NCBI GenBank assembly: GCA_028822935.1
Contig: JAPKCM010000007.1
Coordinates: 29,554-93,553, forward strand
Reading direction: 5' to 3'
DNA from: Akkermansiaceae bacterium
GTDB lineage: Bacteria; Verrucomicrobiota; Verrucomicrobiia; Verrucomicrobiales; Akkermansiaceae
Length of the DNA: 64,000 nucleotides
How positions within the stretch are numbered: the first letter of the stretch is position 1; every line of letters begins with the position of its first letter. Both the position numbers and the translations under genes were made by a program. The notes under the pieces were generated by a model, which did no database searches, was not told the DNA's origin, and was given only the letters and a program-made list of their open reading frames with translations. This document shows, in pieces, positions 16,403-24,979 of the stretch.

Positions 16403-18628
16403 GTTTAGTTTACGGCCCATCCAAAAGAGGGCGAGGAGGACAATGAGTAAGGTGGGGGCTAGCCAATGGGCCCATAGTTTACCCGAGTTGACTAAAGGTT
16501 GCGGCTCGGGCAGGGCGTTGATTTCATTCACGAGGTCGGCCAACTGAGATGGTGTTACGAGACGTCCCTTGGACACTCGGGACATTTCATCGAGGACATC
16601 AAAACGCGCGGGGAGTCCCGCTTTTTCAATGGGGTCGGCTTGAGCGATGATTTTGGTTTCAACCGAGGCGTTTTCATCTCCGGCAACAAAGGCTCGCAAG
16701 GACCAAGTGCCCGGCTGGTTGATCTCGAACTTCCCACTGAAAGCACCCCATGCTGAATCTCCTTGTGAAAGCTCCAAGCGACGGGAAGTGCCATCGGGAG
16801 CAGTAAGATCGACTTGCACTGCACCATCAATGAGTGGAGCTCCTTCAACCGAAAAGGCATTGGCAGAAATGAAAACCGATTCGCCGGGTTTGGGGCGTTC
16901 TGGCGAGAAGAAGACACGGACACGCTCACCAGCAGCCATGTTCCGTTGATAGGACATCCAGCGCGCCACTTGTCCCCAGAAGCGATAGTGATAAAGGTCT
17001 TCGACTCCCCGACGCCAACGCCAAGCTGAATCGATTGCCATGTAGAGAACCTTTCCAGATCCCGCACGTGAGGTCACGAGAATGGGAATGCGGCCTGAAG
17101 AGTTTCGACGATTGTCATTTACCGCGAGAACCTGGGTTCCGGCTTTGGCTTTTACGACAGGAGCATGCCAGTAGAATCCAGGGAGACTCTGCCAGATGGA
17201 TTCATTCTCTCTTTCGTCGTCGCCAAGCATGGTAAGGAGACTCTTTTCGCCCTCTGAAGTAAGCCGCATGGGCGAGGCGGTGCTATCGCTGTAACCTTCC
17301 TTTTTCGCCTCTTCCAAGACGACAGGAATGAGATCGGCGAGTTCGGACTTAGCGAGCTCAAATTGATTTCCTTGAGGGCCCGGGATAAAGACGACTCCAG
17401 AAGCTTGGTTCTCAACGAGACCTTTGATGAGGTTCGCCTGATCCACAGTCAAGCCGCCTTCGCCGATGCCGACGTCCCCAACAAAAACGACATCGTATTT
17501 CTGCAAGTCTTCAAGTTTCTCAGGAAAGGCCTCGATGTAGTCGGGGCCATCACCACTTCCAAGCTGTGGATGGAGAAGGAGGCAATCAACATCGACTCCG
17601 GGATCGCGGGAGAGGGCATTGCGAATGAAGCGATATTCCCAGCGGGGGAGGGTTTCGATCACGAGGACTTTGATGGACTCGGGCTTGCCTGCAATTACGA
17701 ATTCGCGGGAGTTGTTGCTCTCGACTAATTCGTCGTTGGCGTAAGGAATCGAGAGTTCAAGTTTGCTAGCACCTTCCTTTTCAATCCGCCATAGCATGGA
17801 GTCGTAAAAGGTGCTGTTGGCGGGAATGACAATATCCTTGGTCCGTTCTTTTCCACTATCGCTCCGGAGTCTTACGATGGTGCGCACATCCCGAGAGAGG
17901 GACGACTCGATGGTGAAGGGGATCTGCACGTTCTCGCCGACGATTCCGTAGGTAGGCGCATTGACCGATTCAAGATCGAGATCGGGAAGTCGATTGGCTG
18001 CTCCGGTCCCGAGGCTGTAGATAGGGACTCCACGGATGCGCATTTGCTGAGCGGCATCAACAGGGGGCTTGCCGATATTCCAAGATCCATCGCTCAGAAG
18101 AACAACGGCGCGGAGGTTTCGACCTGTTTCGAGAGTGTCCTTGAGTGCTTGATTGAGATCCGAGCCAGACATTGCGATCAAGGCAGGATCTCCATCGATG
18201 GGAGGTGTTCCGAAGCTGGAAAATGTGACTCGATTTTTGTCATCCGCTTCAAAAGGTTTCCAAAACTCGCTTTCTCGAATTTTTTCTACGAGATCCTGTC
18301 GAGCCACGACCTTTTCATCTACGGAGAGGGATTTAGGGAGGCGTGCATCTTCGGTCGACATCGAGCGGGACTCGTCCCAAATGATCGCGATTTCGGGTTG
18401 TAGATCCGACGATTCCACCGTGCGCCACTCCGGTCCAAGGAGCATGATGGCGACAATGAGGACACAGAGAAAACGAAGCCCTTCAAGAATTCCGGTGCGC
18501 TTTGGTCGAAGGGACCTTTTAACAGCCATGAAGCACAAGATTGCGGTGGCAACCAGAGCCAAGACAACCAGCACTAGGATAAAGGTGCTTGCTTGAAAGT
18601 GGAGGTTACCGAAATTGAAATGTCTCAC
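16391..18628 (-). CDS. Large membrane VWA / glutamine amidotransferase-like protein
   Basis: About 745 aa from GTG at 18628, chosen because it overlaps the upstream stop (GTGA) and lies just before the first membrane helix (FILVLVVLALVATAILCFMA). A longer frame to 18745 would overlap the upstream gene by 121 nt. Two N-terminal helices are followed by a VWA-like domain (IIWDESRSMSTED, VVLLSDGSWNIGKP). A class I glutamine amidotransferase-like fold without an evident catalytic triad comes next (VLVIETLPRWEYRFIRNAL, VVFVGDVG), then beta domains and a C-terminal helix. The function is unknown; it is probably a membrane partner of the MoxR/DUF58 proteins encoded upstream. Confidence 0.8.
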   Translation of the reverse strand: MRHFNFGNLHFQASTFILVLVVLALVATAILCFMAVKRSLRPKRTGILEGLRFLCVLIVAIMLLGPEWRTVESSDLQPEIAIIWDESRSMSTEDARLPKSLSVDEKVVARQDLVEKIRESEFWKPFEADDKNRVTFSSFGTPPIDGDPALIAMSGSDLNQALKDTLETGRNLRAVVLLSDGSWNIGKPPVDAAQQMRIRGVPIYSLGTGAANRLPDLDLESVNAPTYGIVGENVQIPFTIESSLSRDVRTIVRLRSDSGKERTKDIVIPANSTFYDSMLWRIEKEGASKLELSIPYANDELVESNNSREFVIAGKPESIKVLVIETLPRWEYRFIRNALSRDPGVDVDCLLLHPQLGSGDGPDYIEAFPEKLEDLQKYDVVFVGDVGIGEGGLTVDQANLIKGLVENQASGVVFIPGPQGNQFELAKSELADLIPVVLEEAKKEGYSDSTASPMRLTSEGEKSLLTMLGDDERENESIWQSLPGFYWHAPVVKAKAGTQVLAVNDNRRNSSGRIPILVTSRAGSGKVLYMAIDSAWRWRRGVEDLYHYRFWGQVARWMSYQRNMAAGERVRVFFSPERPKPGESVFISANAFSVEGAPLIDGAVQVDLTAPDGTSRRLELSQGDSAWGAFSGKFEINQPGTWSLRAFVAGDENASVETKIIAQADPIEKAGLPARFDVLDEMSRVSKGRLVTPSQLADLVNEINALPEPQPLVNSGKLWAHWLAPTLLIVLLALFWMGRKLNGTF

Positions 18629-20616
18629 GGGGTAGAAACGGGCTTGGTGACACCCTTGATCGGGGTTTGTCCGGGCTTGGGCTGAAGGCAGAGGAGGGCT
18701 TCCGTGATGAGAAATACGAGGACCGCAATGAGGAAGGCGCGCCAAGCTTCTTTGACGAAATCGTCCTTGCTGTTTTCGTCGCTGAAGAGCGAGTAGGAAG
18801 TGTCTCCCAAGAGATCTTTGAGCCCTTCCTTCGTGACTTCCTCGGGTGAGGATTCGGCAGGTTTTCGATTCACCGCGATGACGCGTTCGCCAAGCCGATA
18901 AATGCCGGCCCGGTAGTGCTCTTGTGAAGGGTCGTGCTCCTCGAAAGTGTCGAGTCGCTCACGGACTTCATCATTTTTCGTCTCCGCTTTTTCACTTCCA
19001 GCGACGGCGCGAAAGCCAGAGTGAAGACGATCAGTTCCTTTTTGAATGAGGCGCTGGGCGGCGACAAGATGAAGGGCGGTGAACTCAAGATTGGACCACC
19101 GGTCATCCGGAAGAGTTCCCATAAAGATGACGGTTCCTTTTCCGGTGAGGTAGCGGACCAAGAGAGGGGACTTGTCGTCCCATTCGGCGAGAATAGCAGC
19201 TTCGCCATCAATTTTTCGGCGTTTCACAGCCCGCAATTCCTTCAGGGGAAGAGGGATTCCATTGGTTCCATGCGCCCAGGGGCCATCGTCGGGAACCCAC
19301 GGTCCGGTAATGAAGAATTGGTCATCGGGTGCGGTCTGTTCTTCTCCCCAAGAGAGTCCAAAGATGGACTCGGTTGACTCGACTTCAGGAGGGGCAAAAA
19401 GAAGTGAACCTCCGGCCTCGACAAACTGGAGAATCTCGGAGGCTACCGCGCCCTTAGGAATGGCAGTTTGCCAAATGATGAGGGACGCTCTTGACCAATC
19501 AATTTTGCTCGTTTCTACCGGCGTGAGAACCTGGCATTCCTGTCGGGTGAAACCCAAAGGGGCGGCGGCCCGATGGAGGAACCGTGCGGCCTCGCTCGTG
19601 GGAGCATCAGACACCAAATAACTCAGGACGTTAGAGCGTGGACCATAAGCAAAGAAGACCGCATTATCGCGCGGGTTGTTGTCAGAAGTTAATCCGACCC
19701 AGCCATGACCATTTTTATTGCCTTCGCCGAGCGGGAGGCGTTTTTGAAAACGGGAGTCCTGTCCAGTAATCGTGACACGTTCTGAAGTGCGGGCCCCATT
19801 GAGAGAAAAGGTCAGTGCCGCCGAGGCATCACCCGTCGTCTCAGCCCGGGAGAGTTTCAAATCAAGAAAGAGGTCGCTATCGATTCTCCTGGAGGAGACC
19901 AATTCGAGTGAGAAATTCTGTCGTTTTTTGGTGTCCGCGGCCAAGATGCGAAGCATGGTTTTTGTCGGAAGGGTATCGATCCCGCTTTGCACCGCTTGCC
20001 AGCGAGTGTCGGTCGTTTTCCAATCCCCACGCTGGAGGTCGGAGGCGAGCCAAATCTCAGCTTTCCCGGGATTCGTTTCCTGAAGGTAGTCAACCGCAGT
20101 AATGAGGAGTCCGGGAATGTCAGCTTGCGTGTCGGTTGACTGAGTGCTCGAGAGTTCAGGGAGAACTTCGGGGGAGGCCACATCTTGCACTTCCCCGGTG
20201 GCGCTGTCGATGAGGACGAGACGAGGTTCCCCCATGCTCTTGAGCGAGGCCGCGATGCGCTCGAGAACCGCTTCGCGTTGACTCGGTTGTCCATCCGCTC
20301 CCCGTATTTCCATGCTGGGCGAACGATCGAGAACGAGAACGACTGTTTCCACGGAGCCGCTTCCCCAACCTAGAAAACTTCCGACGAGTGGACGGGCGAC
20401 GGCAAAGATGAGCGCGGCGATGGCCAGGGTACGGCAGGCCAAAATAAGAATATGCTTGAGCCGCTTTTTTCCACGAGATTCCCGCGAGGCCTTTAAAAGA
20501 AAGGTCGTGGCAGCCCACTTCACCGTGCGGAAGCGGCGCCGGTTCAAGAGGTGAATGATCACCGGAATGGCTGCTGCAAGGAGCCCCCAAAGGAGCGCTG
20601 GTACGAGGAAGTTCAA
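18625..20616 (-). CDS. BatA N-terminal-domain membrane protein with VWA-like region
   Basis: 663 aa. It begins with the typical BatA N-terminal module (FLVPALLWGLLAAAIPVIIHLLNRRR, then two helices), usually the first about 80 residues of aerotolerance regulator-like proteins. A VWA-type region follows with VLVLDRSPSMEIRG near residue 95. Beyond it are a long extracytoplasmic part and a C-terminal membrane helix (WRAFLIAVLVFLITEALLCL). It lies 9 nt after DUF58 and overlaps the large VWA gene by 4 nt. Confidence 0.85.
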   Translation of the reverse strand: MNFLVPALLWGLLAAAIPVIIHLLNRRRFRTVKWAATTFLLKASRESRGKKRLKHILILACRTLAIAALIFAVARPLVGSFLGWGSGSVETVVLVLDRSPSMEIRGADGQPSQREAVLERIAASLKSMGEPRLVLIDSATGEVQDVASPEVLPELSSTQSTDTQADIPGLLITAVDYLQETNPGKAEIWLASDLQRGDWKTTDTRWQAVQSGIDTLPTKTMLRILAADTKKRQNFSLELVSSRRIDSDLFLDLKLSRAETTGDASAALTFSLNGARTSERVTITGQDSRFQKRLPLGEGNKNGHGWVGLTSDNNPRDNAVFFAYGPRSNVLSYLVSDAPTSEAARFLHRAAAPLGFTRQECQVLTPVETSKIDWSRASLIIWQTAIPKGAVASEILQFVEAGGSLLFAPPEVESTESIFGLSWGEEQTAPDDQFFITGPWVPDDGPWAHGTNGIPLPLKELRAVKRRKIDGEAAILAEWDDKSPLLVRYLTGKGTVIFMGTLPDDRWSNLEFTALHLVAAQRLIQKGTDRLHSGFRAVAGSEKAETKNDEVRERLDTFEEHDPSQEHYRAGIYRLGERVIAVNRKPAESSPEEVTKEGLKDLLGDTSYSLFSDENSKDDFVKEAWRAFLIAVLVFLITEALLCLQPKPGQTPIKGVTKPVSTP

Positions 20617-20625
20617 GAGTGAGAA

Positions 20626-21519
20626 TTATCTTCTTTTTCTGAGTCGTCCGGTGATGAAGTTCGAGACAATTTCTTCGGTATTCGCATCGGTTTGGAGGAG
20701 CTGGTAGTCGGCGTTCACGTTGTGGCAATTCTTCTCAATCGTCGCGAGGAACTCGTTGAGCGCGGCGTGGTATTCATCGACGATGAGATTGGGCTCTGCC
20801 ACCACGGTGGTCCCGTCTTCAAGATCGATAAAACGGTGAGGTCTTTCGAAATGAAACGCGATCTCTTGGGGATCGAGTAAGTGAAACATGGCAATGTCGT
20901 GCTTGCGGAAGCGAAGGTGCTGGAGGGCGTCAGCCAATTCATCGGTTTCCACGAAAAAATCCGAGAGAACCACAACAAGCGCACGTTGCTGGATTTTTTC
21001 GGCGATCGTGTGGAGAGCTTGGACGAGGCCTGTTTCCCCTTTGGGTTTGACCGTTTGAAGCGATTCAAAAATGTGCTGCAGCTGGGCAGGGCGACGGCTT
21101 GGAGGGATCTCCAGATGGAGTTTTTCGTTACAACAAGAGAGGCCCACGGAATCACCTTGGTTGACGATGAGATAACTCAAGGTGGCGGCAATGCGTCGGG
21201 CGAATTCAATCTTGGGAGGATTTTCACCCGAGGAAAAATTCATCGAGCCCGAGGAATCAACGACGAAGTATGCGCGGAGATTGGTATCGGCTTCGAACTC
21301 CTTGATGTAGTAGCGGTCGGAACGGGCAAAGGCTTTCCAATCAAGGCGGCGGGTGTCATCGCCGGGGACATACTTTCGGTATTCCGCAAACTCAACGGAC
21401 GATCCACGGTGTGGGGATCGGTGACGGCCCGCGACATTTCCGATCATCGGAAAACGCGACTCCATCGGGATCGCCTTAAGTCGGGCGAGCACGTCAGTAT
21501 CGAGGAAATCGTATTTCAT
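20626..21519 (-). CDS. DUF58 protein, MoxR-linked module
   Basis: 297 aa, cytoplasmic. The DUF58 signature is GRHRSPHRGSSVEFAEYRKY followed by PGDDTRRLDWKAFARSD near residue 60. A VWA-like metal site VVDSSGSMNF is present near residue 90. It is a paralogue of the DUF58 protein at 14408-15298 but clearly diverged. It starts 20 nt after moxR, in the order typical for MoxR-DUF58-VWA operons. Confidence 0.92.
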   Translation of the reverse strand: MKYDFLDTDVLARLKAIPMESRFPMIGNVAGRHRSPHRGSSVEFAEYRKYVPGDDTRRLDWKAFARSDRYYIKEFEADTNLRAYFVVDSSGSMNFSSGENPPKIEFARRIAATLSYLIVNQGDSVGLSCCNEKLHLEIPPSRRPAQLQHIFESLQTVKPKGETGLVQALHTIAEKIQQRALVVVLSDFFVETDELADALQHLRFRKHDIAMFHLLDPQEIAFHFERPHRFIDLEDGTTVVAEPNLIVDEYHAALNEFLATIEKNCHNVNADYQLLQTDANTEEIVSNFITGRLRKRR

Positions 21520-21539
21520 GTGCCTCTAGTAGAGATCAC

Positions 21540-22799
21540 TTAAGCATCATCCCGCATCTCCTCAATCAACCGAGCAACGATCTTTTTAGAGGTCATGCCC
21601 TGCGATTCAGCAGCGAAATTGGTGAGAACTCGGTGGCCTAGGACGGGCTGGGCGACCGCTTCGATGTCATCAAGCGAGGCCATATAAGTCCCACGAAGTG
21701 CGGCACGGGCCTTACATCCGAGAATGAGATACTGTACCGCACGAGGACCTGCGCCCCAGCCCACGAATTCTTTGATCCATTCGGGCGCTGCGTCGGAATC
21801 TGGACGGGTGCGTCGGACGATCTCCACGGCGTAATCGTAAATATGATCGGGGACAGGAACCTTGCGAACGAGATTCTGGTAGTTGATGACTTCCTCGCCG
21901 CTGAGAAGGGCGTTGAGAGGGGGCTTGTCGGCTCCAGTGGTCTCACGGGCGATCCGGCGCTCCTCCTCCTCTGTTGGATATTCTACTTCGATGAGGAACA
22001 TGAAGCGGTCAAGCTGAGCCTCGGGCAAGGGGTAGGTTCCTTCTTGCTCGACGGGGTTTTGAGTCGCGAGAACGAAGAAGGGCGGCGCAAGAGGGTAGGT
22101 TCTGCCGAGAACAGTGACTTTTCGCTCACCCATGGCCTCAAGCATTGCCGACTGGGTCTTGGCGGGTGCGCGGTTAATCTCGTCGGCGAGCACGATATTG
22201 GCGAAGACGGGCCCTTTGACGAACTCGAATTCACGGCGGCCTTCTTCATTTTCCTGAATGATGTCGGTTCCTGTGATATCAGATGGCATCAAGTCGGGCG
22301 TGAACTGGATGCGCTTGAAATCCAGATTAAGAGTCTCTGCGACCGAGGAAACGAGAAGAGTTTTTGCTAAGCCAGGAACTCCCATGAGGAGACCATGACC
22401 ACGGGAGAAGAGGCAAATGGCGAGCTGCTCGATGACCTCTTCTTGGCCGATGATGACCTTGGAGAGTTCACTCTTAAAGGCCTGGTATTTCTGACCGAGC
22501 TGATTGATCGCAGCAACGTCATCAGCCGGGAGACTTCCGTTGTCCGATGGAAGGGTGATCTCCGGGACTTCGTTTGCAGAGGCTTGAGTCGCTGGGCTAT
22601 CCGCCACGGTAGCTGACTCCTCGCCTGACGAATAGCGGACGTTACCAGTAATCTTAACGGGAGAGGGAGGGACGATGCGTTTTTGGACCTCGTCACTGCT
22701 ACAATAAACGACTTTTCCCGTAATCCTCGCTGGGGAAGGAGGGATGATACGGAGTGTTCCAGGAGGTTCGGCGAAGGGTGAGATCGAGCTGTCTTTCAT
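21540..22799 (-). CDS. moxR: MoxR family AAA+ ATPase with a repeat-bearing N-terminal extension
   Basis: 419 aa; typical MoxR proteins have about 320-340. The AAA+ core starts near residue 95, with Walker A degenerated to [11 protein letters not shown] as usual in MoxR, Walker B [21 protein letters not shown]-like (here with QSAMLEAM), sensor 1 [22 protein letters not shown], and a C-terminal helical domain. The MoxR group is thought to act as chaperones for VWA partners, which are encoded directly downstream. The first about 95 residues are an unusual extension with two copies of a 24-residue repeat (see repeat entry). Head of a four-gene operon ending at 16391. Confidence 0.93.
   Translation of the reverse strand: [419 protein letters not shown]
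22617..22751 (-). repeat. Two-copy protein-coding repeat in the MoxR N-terminus
   Basis: Residues 17-37 ([16 protein letters not shown] plus CSSDE) and 41-61 ([16 protein letters not shown] plus SSGEE) are repeats with a 24-residue period. Conserved positions are R-I-(I/V)-P-P-S-P-x-(R/K)-I-T-G-(K/N)-V-x-Y-x-S. A related unit is seen in the NuoE N-terminus. Confidence 0.85.
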
Positions 22800-22989
22800 C
22801 TATTGGAATAGAACGTTAAGGTGGTAGCGAATGTTGCGCGCTAGTTTGTCTGTCGGAAATTACTTTCTAAGGCCTGTCTCATCTGTCGATCATCTTTTGA
22901 CGCTTTTTCTGAGATGTCATTGCAGAGTGAATGAAGGAAAAAGAGACCTCGCTTTTTGGTCGAGAGTTTTTTAGCTCTCACGCACGGCG

Positions 22990-23901
22990 ATGAATTCCCC
23001 CTACGAGGTTCTTCTTTATTACAAGTATTCCCGCATTTCGGATCCCGAAGACTATGCGGCGAATCACCGTATTCTCTGCGAAAGACTCAAGCTCAAGGGC
23101 AGGATTCTCATCGCCCGGGAAGGGATCAATGGCACGGTTTCTGGCTCAATCAGCGATACCGCTGAATACCGATGTGCAATGGACGAGGATCCAATAACTG
23201 CTGGGATTTCCTGGAAAATCGACCATTCCGATACTCATGTTTTCCCAAAACTCTCACTCAAGGTCCGTGACGAAGTGGTGTCCCTTAATTTAGGAGGCGA
23301 CGATTTCTCTCCCGAAGATCTTACCGCAACTCATTTAAAGCCAGAGGAATGGCGGGAGATGATGAATGGCGATGACGTCGTCATCATTGACGCTCGAAAT
23401 GACTATGAGTGGGAAATTGGCCGTTTTGAAGGAGCGCTCCTCCCAGACGTTCCAAGCTTCAGAGATCTCCCGGGATGGGTTCGAGAACACCGTAAAGAAC
23501 TGGAGGGTAAGAAAATCCTAACCTACTGTACCGGCGGCATTCGCTGCGAAAAGTTTAGCGGTTTTCTATTAAAAGAAGGGCTTTTCGACGTCTATCAACT
23601 CGATGGCGGAATCGTAACCTACGGAAAGGACGAATCGGTGAAAGGAGAAGGTTTCGAGGGCGAGTGCTACGTCTTTGACGAACGTCTGAGTGTTCCGATC
23701 AATAGGACTGAAGGTTCGTCGATCATTTCCCATTGCGCCATCTGTAATGAGCCCTCCATTCGTTATCGTAATTGCAGCTGGAAGCCCTGCAATGCCCAGT
23801 TCTTCTGCTGTGAACGTTGCGAAACGGAAGTGGGCCGATTCTGTTTCCCGGTGTGCAAAGAAGCAGCGACGATGAGCCCCGTGGCTGTGGAGGGGCGATA
23901 A
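22990..23901 (+). CDS. trhO: tRNA uridine-34 hydroxylase TrhO (YceA), rhodanese family
   Basis: 303 aa. Family members hydroxylate uridine 34 of tRNAs that read NNU/NNA/NNG codons, with oxygen as substrate (5-hydroxyuridine formation). The N-terminal acylphosphatase-like part contains LIAREGINGTVSGS. The rhodanese domain has IDARNDYEWEIGRFEGA and the active-site loop TYCTGGIRCEK with its Cys. A Cys-rich C-terminal segment (HCAICN, CCERC) is typical of the family. It stands at the start of a plus-strand row with phoH and trkA, about 190 bp from the divergent moxR. Confidence 0.92.
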   Translation: MNSPYEVLLYYKYSRISDPEDYAANHRILCERLKLKGRILIAREGINGTVSGSISDTAEYRCAMDEDPITAGISWKIDHSDTHVFPKLSLKVRDEVVSLNLGGDDFSPEDLTATHLKPEEWREMMNGDDVVIIDARNDYEWEIGRFEGALLPDVPSFRDLPGWVREHRKELEGKKILTYCTGGIRCEKFSGFLLKEGLFDVYQLDGGIVTYGKDESVKGEGFEGECYVFDERLSVPINRTEGSSIISHCAICNEPSIRYRNCSWKPCNAQFFCCERCETEVGRFCFPVCKEAATMSPVAVEGR

Positions 23902-23942
23902 TCCCGCTCGTTTTTTCACTCCAAGCAATCTAGGAGGGATCC

Positions 23943-24923
23943 GTGCTAATTGAACTCGATGACGAACATCAGCTCCGACTGGAATACGAGACACCGCGTT
24001 TTCTTCAATCGCTTTTTGGGCATGATGAAAAAGTCCTGAAGTATTTGGAGCAAAAGGCAGGCGTAAGAATTGTCACTAGAGAAGGGTGGATCACTGCCAC
24101 GGGGAATGAAGAAGGGTGCAATCTTGTAGAGAGAATTTTTGAAGATTTGGAGGGCGCTCGTCGCAATGGCACTGAAATTGCGGAACGGGAATTCAAAACA
24201 GCGGTCGACTTTGCAAATGGCATGGGTGACAGCTCCGGAATATCGGACCTCGTTCGAGTCCAGCTTGTCGGCGCTAGGGGGCGAAAGCCGGTGGTTGCTC
24301 GAACCACCCACCAACTGGAATATTTGAACGCGATGCTCGAAAATGAAGTCGTCTTTGGACTCGGCCCTGCGGGAACCGGAAAAACCTACCTCGCGGTCGC
24401 TATGGGTTTGCATATGCTGAGAAAGAAAGAGGTCCAGCGGGTGGTTCTCACTCGACCAGCGGTGGAAGCAGGAGAAGCCCTGGGGTTTTTACCTGGTGAT
24501 ATGCGCGACAAAGTAGCGCCTTATCTTCGACCGCTTTATGATGCGATCGATGACATGCTGGGCTTCGAGGATGGCCAGCGCAGGCTCGAGGATGGAAGTA
24601 TCGAAATTGCGCCCCTCGCCTATATGCGAGGCCGCACTCTTTCTAAGAGTTTCGTGATTCTCGATGAGGCGCAAAATACCACGCGGGAGCAAATGTTTAT
24701 GGCTCTCACGCGATTAGGAGAAGGTTCTCGTTGTGTGATTACCGGCGATGGCTCGCAGGTCGACTTAAAGCGCCAATCCGATTCCGGGCTTTTGGAGGCA
24801 GAAAATGCGCTACGTGGAGTTCAAGGAGTGTTCTTCAATCATTTCGACACCAGTGACGTTTTGCGTCATCCGGTTGTCGGAAGAATCATTGGTGCCTACG
24901 AGAAACACCGCGATCACTCGTAG
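23943..24923 (+). CDS. phoH: PhoH-like ATPase
   Basis: 326 aa, typical PhoH length. Walker A is GPAGTGKTYLA near residue 138; ALTRLGEGSRCVITGDGSQVD contains the downstream conserved block; Walker B is FVILDEAQNTT. An N-terminal KH-like region precedes the ATPase. PhoH proteins are ATP-binding and linked to RNA metabolism and ribosome maturation (often next to ybeY, which is not seen here). The GTG start at 23943 is supported by an excellent ribosome binding site (AGGAGGGATCC, 2 nt before the GTG). Confidence 0.93.
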   Translation: MLIELDDEHQLRLEYETPRFLQSLFGHDEKVLKYLEQKAGVRIVTREGWITATGNEEGCNLVERIFEDLEGARRNGTEIAEREFKTAVDFANGMGDSSGISDLVRVQLVGARGRKPVVARTTHQLEYLNAMLENEVVFGLGPAGTGKTYLAVAMGLHMLRKKEVQRVVLTRPAVEAGEALGFLPGDMRDKVAPYLRPLYDAIDDMLGFEDGQRRLEDGSIEIAPLAYMRGRTLSKSFVILDEAQNTTREQMFMALTRLGEGSRCVITGDGSQVDLKRQSDSGLLEAENALRGVQGVFFNHFDTSDVLRHPVVGRIIGAYEKHRDHS

Positions 24924-24979
24924 ACGATTTTCCTTCGCGAAAAGCCTCAAGAGGGCGACAATACGAGAAGCAGAATATT

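Noticed and set aside
16391..18745. Longer start (18745) for the VWA/GATase-like protein
   Set aside because: It would overlap the upstream gene by 121 nt with a Pro/His-rich leader; GTG at 18628 overlaps the stop in the usual 4-nt manner and precedes a membrane helix.
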